From: Pseudoduganella plicata
Lineage (GTDB): Bacteria > Pseudomonadota > Gammaproteobacteria > Burkholderiales > Burkholderiaceae_D
NCBI RefSeq assembly: GCF_004421005.1
Contig: NZ_CP038026.1
Coordinates: 5,823,623-5,887,622 of the forward strand
Direction: 5' to 3'
DNA: 64,000 bases
Below the pieces are notes generated by a model. That model was not told the origin of the DNA, made no database searches, and saw nothing but the letters and a program-made list of their open reading frames with translations. Position numbers and translations under genes: made by a program. Below are positions 15,504 to 24,038 of the stretch, piece after piece. Positions within the stretch are counted from its first letter, which is position 1, and every line of letters begins with the position of its first letter.

Positions 15504-17574
15504 TTGCAACCATACGATGCCCGTCGACGGCGCGGCCCTGGGGGCCGCCCTCGATGCCGGCACCTTGCCCGTCGCCAGCCAGTTATGCCGCCGCGAAGTG
15601 GGCGACTACCTCAATACCCTCGAAGGCAGCGGCAAGATCGTTGTCGGCTGCACGCAGGAGCAGCCGCTCTTCACGGAGCTCGCGCAGCAGAAGGGCACGG
15701 TGGCGCCGCTGCGCTTCGTCAACCTGCGCGAAACGGGCGGCTGGAGCACTGACAGTGCGCAGGCCACGCCGAAGATGGCGGCCCTCCTGGCGATGGCGCG
15801 CCTGCCCGACCCGGAGCCCGTGCCGGAAGTGGAATACCACTCGGAAGGGCGCGTGCTGCTGACGGGGCCCGCAGCGCGCGTGCTGCCGTGGGCAAAGCGC
15901 CTGCAGGACCAACTGGACGTATCCGTGCTGCTGACCGATACGGCAGGCGCCGTGCTGGCCGGCGGCCAGGACTGGCCCACGTTTGCCGGCGGCGGCGTCG
16001 TCGTCAAGGGCTGGCTGGGCAAGTTCGCCGTCAGCTGGCAGCAGGTCAACCCGATCGACCTGGACCTGTGCACGCGCTGTAACGCCTGTGTGAAAACCTG
16101 CCCGGAGGGCGCCATCGGCCTGGATTACCAGATCAATCTGTCGGCTTGCACGTCGCATGGCGACTGCGTGAAGGCCTGCGGTGCCGTCGGCGCCATCGAT
16201 TTCGGCCGGCTCGAGACCGCCCGCAGCGGCGAATTCGACCTGGTCTTCGACCTGCATGACCAGCCGCTGCTGACGTTGCACCAGCCGCCCCAGGGCTACT
16301 TCGCGCCGGGCGCGTCGGAAGCGAAAGCGGCCGAACAGGCCATGCAGCTCGCCACGATGACGGGCACCTTCGGCAAGCCCAAGTTCTTCCAGTACAAGGA
16401 CAGCATCTGCGCGCACGGCCGCAACAAGAAGATCGGCTGCAACGCCTGCGTGGAGGTCTGCTCGGCCGAGGCAATTGCCCATGCCGGCGACAAGATCGTC
16501 GTCAATCCGAACCTGTGCGTGGGCTGCGGCGCCTGCACCACCGTGTGCCCGTCCGGCGCGCTGTCGTACGCATATCCGCGCGTGGCCGACCAGGGCGCGC
16601 GCATCCGCACGCTGCTGTCGACGTATGCGAAAGCCGGAGGCAAGCGTCCCGCATTGCTGCTGCATTCGCACGACGCGGGCGCCGCACTGGTCGAAGCGCT
16701 GGGCCGCGGTGCGGGCGCCGGCAAGCTGCGTGGCGTGCCTGCGCGCGTGATGCCGCTGCCGCTGCATCACATCGCCTCTGTCGGCATCGATGTCTGGCTG
16801 TCCGCCATCGCCTACGGCGCGGCCAACGTGCTGATCCTCGTCACCGGCGCGGAAGCGCCGCAATACGTGACGGCGCTGGCGCAGCAGATCGACATCGCCC
16901 GCACCATTCTTACCAGCCTCGGTTACGGTAGCGACCATCTGCAGCTGGTGCAGGCCGGCGACGCCGCCGCGCTGGACGGCGCGCTGCGCCGCATCGAGGC
17001 CGGGCACGTGCCGGCCGTGGCCGCGACGTTCGCCATCGGCGGCGGCAAGGGCGGCGACAAGCGCACGACGCTGGAATTCGCGCTGGAGCACCTGGCGAAG
17101 CACGCGCCGACGCCACAGCGCGAGATCGCGCTGCCGGCCGGTAGTCCGTTCGGCACGCTGAGCGTCGACACGGATGCCTGCACGCTGTGCATGGCCTGCG
17201 TGGGCGCCTGCCCGGAATCGGCCCTGTCGGACAATCCGAACGCGCCGCAGCTGCGCTTCACGGAATCGAACTGCGTGCAGTGTGGCCTGTGCGAAAAGAC
17301 GTGTCCGGAGAACGCCATCGCACTGACGCCGCGCCTGCTGCTGGCGCCGGAAGCGAAACAGCCGCGCGTGCTGAACGAAGCCAGGCCGTACCACTGCATC
17401 CGCTGCGAGAAGCCGTTCGGCACGTTGCAGATGGTCGAGAACATGGTGGCGAAACTTTCCTCGCACGGCGCATTCTCGGCCAACCTGGACCGCCTGCGCA
17501 TGTGTTCCGACTGCCGCGTCATCGACATGATGCAGCCGGCCAAGGAAGTATCGATTTTCGAGGTGAAGCGATGA
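15478..17574 (+). CDS. Polyferredoxin-like 4Fe-4S protein of the formate dehydrogenase operon
   Basis: This 698-residue iron-sulfur protein, probably cytoplasmic, has many cysteine clusters. They include CTRCNACVKTCPEGA, CTSHGDCVKACG, GCNACVEVCSAEA, CVGCGACTTVCPSGA, CTLCMACVGACPESA and CVQCGLCEKTCPENA, and a C-terminal pair CIRCEKPFG and MCSDCRV. At least five are canonical 4Fe-4S ferredoxin sites. The N-terminus (VCNCNHTMPVDG) and a central domain around ALLLHSHDAGAALVEALG resemble HdrA/MvhD-type modules. ATG 15478 is chosen because AGGAAG precedes it and the N-terminus matches relatives. It overlaps DUF3306 by 26 bases and the next gene by four. A role in electron supply or in maturation of the dehydrogenase is inferred from context only. 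Confidence 0.85.
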   Translation: MNSRIKVCNCNHTMPVDGAALGAALDAGTLPVASQLCRREVGDYLNTLEGSGKIVVGCTQEQPLFTELAQQKGTVAPLRFVNLRETGGWSTDSAQATPKMAALLAMARLPDPEPVPEVEYHSEGRVLLTGPAARVLPWAKRLQDQLDVSVLLTDTAGAVLAGGQDWPTFAGGGVVVKGWLGKFAVSWQQVNPIDLDLCTRCNACVKTCPEGAIGLDYQINLSACTSHGDCVKACGAVGAIDFGRLETARSGEFDLVFDLHDQPLLTLHQPPQGYFAPGASEAKAAEQAMQLATMTGTFGKPKFFQYKDSICAHGRNKKIGCNACVEVCSAEAIAHAGDKIVVNPNLCVGCGACTTVCPSGALSYAYPRVADQGARIRTLLSTYAKAGGKRPALLLHSHDAGAALVEALGRGAGAGKLRGVPARVMPLPLHHIASVGIDVWLSAIAYGAANVLILVTGAEAPQYVTALAQQIDIARTILTSLGYGSDHLQLVQAGDAAALDGALRRIEAGHVPAVAATFAIGGGKGGDKRTTLEFALEHLAKHAPTPQREIALPAGSPFGTLSVDTDACTLCMACVGACPESALSDNPNAPQLRFTESNCVQCGLCEKTCPENAIALTPRLLLAPEAKQPRVLNEARPYHCIRCEKPFGTLQMVENMVAKLSSHGAFSANLDRLRMCSDCRVIDMMQPAKEVSIFEVKR

Positions 17575-18182
17575 ACGAAACGCAGTTGCAGTTCGAGACG
17601 CCCGACAGCGGCGAGGAAGCGGCACGCGCGGAGCTGTACGGCCTGCTGTCGATGCTGTTCTACCAGGCGCCCACGCCGGACCTGCTGGCGGCCATCGCCG
17701 CGGCGCCGGCAGAGGGCGAGGGCGAACTGCCTGACGCGTGGCGCGCGCTGCAGGGCGCGAGCGCGGGCGTGGACGCGCAGGCCGTGCACGACGAATACGA
17801 GGGCCTGTTCATCGGCACCGGCAAGCCGGAGGTGTTCCTTTACGGCTCCTATTACATGTCCGGTTTCCTCATGGAGAAGCCGCTGGCGCTGCTGCGCGCA
17901 AACCTGAACCGCCTGGGCCTGCAGCGTACCGACGACATGCCGGAGACGGAAGACCACATTGCCGCGCTGTGCGACGTGATGCGCCACCTGATCACCTCGA
18001 GCGATGTGATCGAGAGCAGCATCGGTACGCAGAAGGCGTTCTTTGCGGACCACATGCAGTCGTGGGTACAGCAGATGTGCGGCGAGATCGGCGCGCATCC
18101 CGGCGCGCGTTTTTACCGCCACGTGGCGGCGCTGGCCGCAGCGTTTTTTGCCGTCGAGATGCAGGCTTTCGACATGGCGTGA
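17571..18182 (+). CDS. TorD/DmsD family molybdoenzyme chaperone
   Basis: These all-helical chaperones bind the TAT signal and apo-form of a molybdoenzyme until cofactor insertion is complete. The 203-residue protein has the family features: ARAELYGLLSMLFYQAPTPDLL at the N-terminus, then DEYEGLFIGTGKPEVFLYGSYYMSGFLMEKPL. The latter corresponds to the conserved Y/F-LFIGPG...P-YESVY region. ATG 17571 overlaps the previous stop (ATGA). Its client is very probably the alpha subunit encoded three genes downstream. Confidence 0.9.
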   Translation: MNETQLQFETPDSGEEAARAELYGLLSMLFYQAPTPDLLAAIAAAPAEGEGELPDAWRALQGASAGVDAQAVHDEYEGLFIGTGKPEVFLYGSYYMSGFLMEKPLALLRANLNRLGLQRTDDMPETEDHIAALCDVMRHLITSSDVIESSIGTQKAFFADHMQSWVQQMCGEIGAHPGARFYRHVAALAAAFFAVEMQAFDMA

Positions 18183-18214
18183 GCCTAGTGATGAATTATT
18201 TGCACTGCGTTGTT

Positions 18215-18229
18215 ACACGTCGGACGTGT
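18215..18229. promoter_or_regulatory. 15-bp palindrome ACACGT-N3-ACGTGT
   Basis: A perfect six-base dyad with a three-base spacer lies in the 172-base gap before the small TAT gene, 140 bases from its start. A TTGACA hexamer occurs at 18270-18275 without a good -10 partner. An internal operon promoter with an operator is possible but unproven. Confidence 0.3.
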
Positions 18230-18354
18230 TGCGCGAGTGAAAATGTGTGAGAATGTAGGTTAATGCGATTTGACAATAGATATTGCCAAAAAGTTTTGCC
18301 GAAACCGCGGCGCCGTGCCGTAACCAGTTAACCGATTTGTCTGAGGAGACCAGC

Positions 18355-18552
18355 TTGTCTACCCAATCCAAACCCACGCGCAGGTCGTTCTTTGCCGGAC
18401 TTGGCGCAGTCGCCGCCGCCGGCGTCGCCGTCAAACTGGCGAGCAAGGCGCCGGAACCGGTCGCTGCGGAGCCGGAAGCGGCTGAACCGGCAGGCCCGGG
18501 CTACCACCTCTCCGAGCACATCAAAAAATACTACCGTACCGCGAAGATCTAA
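18355..18552 (+). CDS. Formate dehydrogenase region TAT-target small protein
   Basis: This 65-residue protein has a twin-arginine motif near the N-terminus (PTRRSFFAGLG), a hydrophobic stretch AVAAAGVAVKLA, a short Ala/Glu/Pro linker and the conserved-looking C-terminus YHLSEHIKKYYRTAKI. It matches the known family of very small TAT-signal proteins encoded immediately before formate dehydrogenase alpha subunits, whose role is unknown. The start is TTG 18355, supported by GAGGAG at 18343-18348. The frame continues upstream to ATG 18283, but that part is not conserved-looking. The gap to the next gene is 11 bases. Confidence 0.85.
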   Translation: MSTQSKPTRRSFFAGLGAVAAAGVAVKLASKAPEPVAAEPEAAEPAGPGYHLSEHIKKYYRTAKI

Positions 18553-18563
18553 CGAGGACCATC

Positions 18564-21533
18564 ATGTTATTAACCCGTAAAAATGCGGACGGCAGCCGCC
18601 AGGCGACGCGCGCCGGTCGTTTTGCCGCCAGCCTCTCCGACAGCCTGTCGCGCGCGCTGCCGACAATGGATCGCCGCGCGTTCCTGAAGCGTTCCGGCGT
18701 TGGTGTCGGTGTCGGCATCGCCGCCTCGCAATGGCAGCTGGTGAAAAAGGCGCAGGCCGCCGACAAGCCGGCCGAAGCGTCCGGCCTGAAGCGCGAAGTG
18801 CGCCGCACCGTCTGCAGCCACTGCTCGGTGGGCTGCGCCGTCGATGCCGTCGTTGAAAATGGCGTCTGGGTGCGCCAGGAACCCGTGTTCGATTCGCCGA
18901 TCAACCTGGGCGGGCATTGCGCCAAGGGCGCCGCGCTGCGCGAACACGGCCATGGCGAACACCGCCTGAAGTACCCGATGAAGCTCGTCAACGGCAAGTA
19001 CCAGCGCATCAGCTGGGACACGGCGCTGGAAGAAATCTCGCAGCGCCTGCTGGCCGTACGCAAGGAAAGCGGTCCGGACTCCGTGTTCTGGGTGGGCTCG
19101 TCGAAGCACAACAACGAACAGGCGCAGCTCTTGCGCAAGTTCGTGTCCTTCTTCGGCACGAACAACTGCGACCACCAGGCCCGCATCTGCCACTCGACTA
19201 CCGTTGCCGGCGTGGCCAACACGTGGGGCTACGGCGCCATGACGAACAGCTACAACGACATGTCGTTCTCGAAGGCCGTCATGTACATCGGCTCGAACGC
19301 GGCCGAAGCGCACCCGGTATCGATGGTCCACATGATGCATGCCAAGGAAAACGGCTGCAAGATGATCGTCGTCGATCCGCGCTTCACCCGTACGGCAGCC
19401 AAGGCCGACCAGTACGTGCGCATCCGCTCCGGTTCGGACATCCCTTACCTGTACGGCATGCTGTACCACATCTTCAAGAACGGCTGGGAAGACAAGCAAT
19501 ACATCCACGACCGCGTGTACGGCATGGAAGCGGTGCGCGATGAAGTCATGAAGTGGACGCCCGAGAAGGTCGAAGAGGCCTGCGGCGTGCCGGAAGCGGA
19601 AGTGTTCAAGGCCGCGCAGACGATGGCGCTGAACAAGCCGTCGTCCATCGTCTGGTGCATGGGCCAGACCCAGCACTCGATCGGCAACGCCATCGTGCGC
19701 GCCTCGTGCATCCTGCAGCTGGCGCTGGGCAACGTCGGCAAGTCCGGCGGCGGCACCAACATCTTCCGCGGCCACGACAACGTGCAGGGCGCCACCGACG
19801 TCGGCCCGAACCCGGATTCGCTGCCTGGCTACTACGGCCTGGCCACCGGTGCATGGAAGCACTGGTGCACGGTCTGGGGCGTGGACTACGAGTGGGTCAA
19901 GGGCCGCTTCGCCTCGCAGGCGATGATGGAAAAGTCCGGCACCACCGTGTCGCGCTGGATCGATGCCGTGATGGAAAAGAACGAGCTGATCGACCAGGAA
20001 AACAACGTCAAGGCGATGGTGTTCTGGGGCCATGCGCCGAACTCGCAGACCCGCGGCCTGGAAATGAAGAAGGCGCTGGACAAACTCGATACGCTGGTCG
20101 TCATCGACCCGTATCCGTCGGCCACCGCGGCGATGGCCGCGATGACGGTGGACGGCCAGGAGCTCAATCCGAACCGCGCCGTGTACCTGCTGCCGGCCGC
20201 CACGCAGTTCGAAACGTCCGGCTCCGTCACGGCATCGAACCGTTCGATCCAGTGGCGCGAGAAGGTCATCGAGCCGCTGTTCGAATCGCGTACCGACCAT
20301 ATGATCATGTACCAGCTGGCCGAGAAGATGGGCTTTGCCAAGGAGCTGGTCGCGAAGATCAAGCTGGTGCAGGGCAAGGGCGGCATGATGGAACCGGAAC
20401 CGGAATCGATGCTGCGCGAGATCAACCGCGGCACGTGGACGATCGGCTACACGGGCCAGACGCCGGAGCGCCTGAAGGCGCACATGCGCAATATGCACAA
20501 GTTCGACGTCAAGACCTTGCGCTGCAAGGAAGGCAAGGACGAAGAGACGGGCTACGACCTGACGGGCGATTATTTCGGCCTGCCATGGCCATGCTTCGGC
20601 ACCCCGGAAATGAAGCACCCGGGCACGGCCAACCTGTACGACAACAGCCTGCACGTGATGGACGGCGGCGGCAACTTCCGCGCCAACTTCGGCGTCGAGA
20701 AGGATGGCACCAACCTGCTGGCCGAGGACGGCTCGCACTCCGTCGGCGCGGACATCACGACCGGCTATCCGGAGTTCGACCACGTGCTGCTGAAGAAGCT
20801 GGGCTGGTGGGATGACCTGACCGAGGACGAGAAGAAGGCGGCCGAGGGCAAGAACTGGAAGACCGACCTGTCCGGCGGTATCCAGCGCGTCTGCATGAAG
20901 GTGCACGGCGTGCACCCGTACGGCAACGCCAAGGCGCGCGCCGTCGTCTGGAACTTCCCCGATCCGGTGCCCCTGCACCGCGAGCCGATCTTCGGCACGC
21001 GCCCGGACCTGATCGCGAAGTACCCGACGCACGACGACAAGAAAGCCTTCTGGCGCCTGCCGACGCTGTACAAGACGCTGCAGCAGAAGAACGTGGAAGC
21101 GGGCCTGGCGGAGAAGTTCCCGATCATCCTGTCGTCCGGCCGTCTGGTCGAGTACGAGGGTGGCGGCGAGGAGACCCGGTCGAACCCGTGGCTGGCCGAA
21201 CTGCAGCAGGAGAACTTTGTCGAGATCAATCCGCAGGCGGCATCGGCACGCGGTATCCGCAACGGCGAATACGTCATCGTCTCGACGCCGACGGGCGCGC
21301 GCATCAAGGTGCGCGCACTGGTCACGCCACGCGTGGGCGTGGACACGGCGTGGATTCCGTTCCACTTCTCCGGCTGGTGGCAGGGCAAGGACATGCTCGA
21401 GTTCTACCCGGAAGGTGCCGCACCCGTGGTGCGTGGCGAGGCTGTCAACACGGCCACCACGTACGGCTATGACGCCGTCACCATGATGCAGGAAACCAAG
21501 ACCACCATCTGCAATATCGAACGCGCTGTTTAA
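18564..21533 (+). CDS. Formate dehydrogenase alpha subunit (molybdopterin, cysteine type)
   Basis: This is the catalytic subunit oxidising formate to CO2, with a molybdenum or tungsten bis-MGD cofactor and one 4Fe-4S cluster. The 989-residue protein has a twin-arginine signal (MDRRAFLKRSG, residues 35-45), so it works in the periplasm. The cluster motif CSHCSVGC...GGHCAKG follows. The active-site segment is DHQARICHSTTVAG, where the position that is selenocysteine in E. coli FdnG is Cys. Downstream are TNSYNDMSFSK, the MGD-binding WGHAPNSQTRG and a C-terminal molydopterin dinucleotide-binding domain (GRLVEYEGGGEETRSNPW). Neighbours supply the beta and gamma subunits, the chaperone and FdhD. 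Confidence 0.95.
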   Translation: MLLTRKNADGSRQATRAGRFAASLSDSLSRALPTMDRRAFLKRSGVGVGVGIAASQWQLVKKAQAADKPAEASGLKREVRRTVCSHCSVGCAVDAVVENGVWVRQEPVFDSPINLGGHCAKGAALREHGHGEHRLKYPMKLVNGKYQRISWDTALEEISQRLLAVRKESGPDSVFWVGSSKHNNEQAQLLRKFVSFFGTNNCDHQARICHSTTVAGVANTWGYGAMTNSYNDMSFSKAVMYIGSNAAEAHPVSMVHMMHAKENGCKMIVVDPRFTRTAAKADQYVRIRSGSDIPYLYGMLYHIFKNGWEDKQYIHDRVYGMEAVRDEVMKWTPEKVEEACGVPEAEVFKAAQTMALNKPSSIVWCMGQTQHSIGNAIVRASCILQLALGNVGKSGGGTNIFRGHDNVQGATDVGPNPDSLPGYYGLATGAWKHWCTVWGVDYEWVKGRFASQAMMEKSGTTVSRWIDAVMEKNELIDQENNVKAMVFWGHAPNSQTRGLEMKKALDKLDTLVVIDPYPSATAAMAAMTVDGQELNPNRAVYLLPAATQFETSGSVTASNRSIQWREKVIEPLFESRTDHMIMYQLAEKMGFAKELVAKIKLVQGKGGMMEPEPESMLREINRGTWTIGYTGQTPERLKAHMRNMHKFDVKTLRCKEGKDEETGYDLTGDYFGLPWPCFGTPEMKHPGTANLYDNSLHVMDGGGNFRANFGVEKDGTNLLAEDGSHSVGADITTGYPEFDHVLLKKLGWWDDLTEDEKKAAEGKNWKTDLSGGIQRVCMKVHGVHPYGNAKARAVVWNFPDPVPLHREPIFGTRPDLIAKYPTHDDKKAFWRLPTLYKTLQQKNVEAGLAEKFPIILSSGRLVEYEGGGEETRSNPWLAELQQENFVEINPQAASARGIRNGEYVIVSTPTGARIKVRALVTPRVGVDTAWIPFHFSGWWQGKDMLEFYPEGAAPVVRGEAVNTATTYGYDAVTMMQETKTTICNIERAV

Positions 21534-21556
21534 CGAACCGCGCTTAAGGAACTGAC

Positions 21557-22183
21557 ATGGCACGAATGAAATTTATCTGCGACACCGAGCGCTGCATCGA
21601 ATGTAACAGCTGCGCAACGGCGTGCAAGAACGAACACGAAGTACCGTGGGGCGTGAACCGCCGCCGCGTGGTAACGATCAACGACGGCGTCATCGGCCAG
21701 GAGAAATCCGTGTCGGTGGCCTGCATGCACTGCTCCGACGCACCCTGCATGGCCGTCTGCCCGGTGGACTGCTTCTACCGCACCGACGAAGGCGTCGTGC
21801 TGCACAACAAGGATGCCTGCATCGGCTGCGGCTACTGCTCGTACGCCTGCCCGTTCGGCGCGCCGCAGTTCCCGTCGAACGGCACCTTCGGCCTGCGCGG
21901 CAAGATGGACAAGTGCACGTTCTGCGCCGGCGGCCCGGAAGAAAACGGCTCGCCAGAGGAATTCGAGAAGTACGGCCGCAACCGCCTGTCCGAAGGCAAG
22001 CTGCCGGCCTGCGCCGAAATGTGCTCGACCAAGGCCCTGCTGGGCGGCGACGGCGATGTCGTGGCCGACATCTTCCGCACCCGCGTGATCACCCGCGGCA
22101 AGGGCAGCGAAGTGTGGGGCTGGGGTACCGCCTACGGCAACAAGCCGCAGCAGGACAGCGTCAAGCAGGAGATGGCGAAATGA
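21557..22183 (+). CDS. Formate dehydrogenase beta subunit (four 4Fe-4S)
   Basis: This electron-transfer subunit of 208 residues carries four ferredoxin-type cysteine groups: CDTERCIECNSCATACK, CMHCSDAPCMAVCPVDC, CIGCGYCSYACPFG and CTFCAGG...CAEMC. This is the pattern of the FdnH/DmsB/Fdh3B family. It lacks the C-terminal membrane helix of E. coli FdnH, so it is held by its partners. It shares a short gap with the alpha gene, and its stop overlaps the next start (ATGATG). Confidence 0.94.
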   Translation: MARMKFICDTERCIECNSCATACKNEHEVPWGVNRRRVVTINDGVIGQEKSVSVACMHCSDAPCMAVCPVDCFYRTDEGVVLHNKDACIGCGYCSYACPFGAPQFPSNGTFGLRGKMDKCTFCAGGPEENGSPEEFEKYGRNRLSEGKLPACAEMCSTKALLGGDGDVVADIFRTRVITRGKGSEVWGWGTAYGNKPQQDSVKQEMAK

Positions 22184-22407
22184 TGCGCGCCGCTGTGTTG
22201 ATGGCGGCACTGCTGCTGGCGGCCTGCGGCGAGGTCGATCAGGCCAAGCAGGGCGCCGGTGTGGAGCGCGGCGACCATGCGGCCTACACGGGCGCACACG
22301 GTACGCTCCCGGCCAAGGGCTGGGAAGCGGGCAACCGCGGCGCGTGGGAAAAGCAGATCCGCGCCCGGGGCCAGCTGCAGAACGAGTACAACCGGATTGC
22401 CCGTTGA
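22180..22407 (+). CDS. Small lipoprotein of the formate dehydrogenase operon
   Basis: This 75-residue protein has a lipoprotein signal (MMRAAVLMAALLLAACGE), with the lipobox LLAAC placing Cys 16 as the modified residue. The mature 60 residues are polar (HGTLPAKGWEAGNRGAWEKQIRARGQLQNEYNRI). The start overlaps the beta-subunit stop by four bases, so translation is coupled. I do not recognise a function. Its place between the beta and gamma genes suggests a structural or assembly part of the periplasmic complex. Confidence 0.75.
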   Translation: MMRAAVLMAALLLAACGEVDQAKQGAGVERGDHAAYTGAHGTLPAKGWEAGNRGAWEKQIRARGQLQNEYNRIAR

Positions 22408-22421
22408 GGCAGGAGACGACT

Positions 22422-23654
22422 ATGCAACGATGGTTAGCCATGCTGGCGCTGTGCTGCGCCGCCGCTGCCGGCAGTGCGTCGGCACAGCCTGCGCCCGTGA
22501 CGGCGGCAACGTCGACGGAAAAGCCGGCGCTGCCAGCAGTCATGCCGGCGCAGGCCGACGCGCCGGTTGCCAACGCGGGACCGGGCGCGCAAAGCACCGC
22601 GGCGCCTGCCAATGGCGGCGCACCGCAGGTCGAGTCGATCGACATCCTCAAGCAGAACCAGGCCGAGCGCACCCGCGCCCAGCCGGGCAATGCGGCGCCG
22701 GTGTGGCGCAAGGTGGTGGAGGGCACGGAACATTATTCCAGCCTGCCGTATCGTGAGGCCGGCGTATTGATCCAGCCGCGCGCGCAGTACCTCGGCCAGG
22801 AACATCCCGTCACTGCCGGCGAAGCGTGGCGCCGTTTCCGTAACGGTCCGCTGCTGCACATTGGCGGCTGGCTGTTCCTGGCCGCGATCGCGGCCTGCGC
22901 GGCGCTGTACTTCATTGGCGGTCCACTGAAGATCAAGGGGCCGATGACGGGCCGCCTGATCGAGCGGTTCACGCCCAGCGAGCGGATGATCCACTGGTCC
23001 GTCGCGATCACCTTCGTCATCCTGATGGTGTCGGGCCTGACGATGGCGTTCGGGAAGTTCGTGCTGATGCCCGTGCTGGGCCACGCGCTGTTCGGCTGGC
23101 TGACGTATGCGCTGAAGACCGTGCACAACTTCGTCGGTCCGCTGTTTGCCGTGTCCCTGCTGGCGATGATCGTCAAGTTCGCGCGCGACAACCTGCCTGT
23201 CAAGGCCGATATCAAGTGGCTGCTGTCGGCCGGTGGCGCCATCGGCGGCAAGCACCCGCATGCAGGCCGCTTCAACGGCGGCGAGAAGATCTGGTTCTGG
23301 GGCGGCGTGCTGGCGATGGGCGTGCTGGTGACGGTCTCCGGCTTCGTGCTGGTCAAGATCGTCCCGGGCCTGGACTACACCCGTGGCCTGATGCAGACGT
23401 TCAACGTGGTGCACCTGGTGGCGGCATCGCTGGTCATGGCCGCGTCGATGGGCCACATCTACCTTGGCACCGTCGGCATGCAGGGCGCCTACCGCGCCAT
23501 GCGCGACGGCTATGTGGATGACCAGTGGGCCAAGGAACACCACGACCTGTGGTACGACGAAGTGGTGCGGGGCGACGTGCCGCGCGTGCGTTCGCAGGAA
23601 GCCGCGGCGCCCGTTGCCGCGCCCATGGCTGCCGTGGCGCCGAAGACTGTTTAA
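22422..23654 (+). CDS. Formate dehydrogenase gamma subunit (cytochrome b556)
   Basis: This membrane subunit binds heme b and passes electrons to quinone. The 410-residue product starts with a signal peptide (MQRWLAMLALCCAAAAGSASA) and has an unusually long periplasmic N-terminal part. Four transmembrane helices follow, with likely heme-ligand histidines in SERMIHWSVAITFVILMVSG, KTVHNFVGPLFAVSLL and FNVVHLVAASLVMAASMGHIYLG. The C-terminus has the family segment DDQWAKEHHDLWYDEV. ATG 22422 is preceded by AGGAGA. Confidence 0.92.
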   Translation: MQRWLAMLALCCAAAAGSASAQPAPVTAATSTEKPALPAVMPAQADAPVANAGPGAQSTAAPANGGAPQVESIDILKQNQAERTRAQPGNAAPVWRKVVEGTEHYSSLPYREAGVLIQPRAQYLGQEHPVTAGEAWRRFRNGPLLHIGGWLFLAAIAACAALYFIGGPLKIKGPMTGRLIERFTPSERMIHWSVAITFVILMVSGLTMAFGKFVLMPVLGHALFGWLTYALKTVHNFVGPLFAVSLLAMIVKFARDNLPVKADIKWLLSAGGAIGGKHPHAGRFNGGEKIWFWGGVLAMGVLVTVSGFVLVKIVPGLDYTRGLMQTFNVVHLVAASLVMAASMGHIYLGTVGMQGAYRAMRDGYVDDQWAKEHHDLWYDEVVRGDVPRVRSQEAAAPVAAPMAAVAPKTV

Positions 23655-23664
23655 GGAGAGACGG

Positions 23665-24018
23665 ATGAAACGTAGTGTATTTGCTGTACTGGCCGCGCTC
23701 TGCGTGACGGGTGTCGCGCACGCGAAACTGCCGGTGCCGACGGAGGAGCAGCAAGCCGCCGCCGCCGCCGCGAAAGACAAGGCTGCCTGGGGCGACAAGG
23801 TGTCCACGTACAAACTGTGCCAGGCACAGGATCGCGTGGTTGCGTATTATGCGAAGACCAACGCGAATGCGAAGGTGACGCCGTCGGCAACGTCGGCCTG
23901 CGTCGATCCGGGGCCTTACCAGGCGAAGGCGCAGGCGCAGGCGGAAGTCGGGATCGCCGACTCGAAGCCCGTGCCGGCGGCCGGCGCCCTGCAACCCGGC
24001 GCGATGCCGAAGAAGTAA
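23665..24018 (+). CDS. Small periplasmic protein of the formate dehydrogenase operon, function unknown
   Basis: This 117-residue product has a signal peptide (MKRSVFAVLAALCVTGVAHA). The mature part is rich in Ala and Lys and has two cysteines (YKLCQAQD and TSACVDPGPY) that could form a disulfide. AAGGAGAG precedes ATG 23665, ten bases after the gamma-subunit stop. No family name comes to mind with confidence. It is probably an accessory of the periplasmic enzyme. Confidence 0.75.
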   Translation: MKRSVFAVLAALCVTGVAHAKLPVPTEEQQAAAAAAKDKAAWGDKVSTYKLCQAQDRVVAYYAKTNANAKVTPSATSACVDPGPYQAKAQAQAEVGIADSKPVPAAGALQPGAMPKK

Positions 24019-24038
24019 TCACAGCCCCAGGAAAACCG

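Noticed and set aside
18564..21533. Selenocysteine in the formate dehydrogenase alpha subunit
   Set aside because: The active-site position is encoded as cysteine (RICHST) with no in-frame TGA, so no selenocysteine insertion element is needed.
18570..21563. Reverse open frame of 997 codons opposite the formate dehydrogenase alpha gene
   Set aside because: The composition is His/Arg/Ala/Val-rich as expected for the antisense of a GC-rich gene, while the forward strand has a complete molybdoenzyme.
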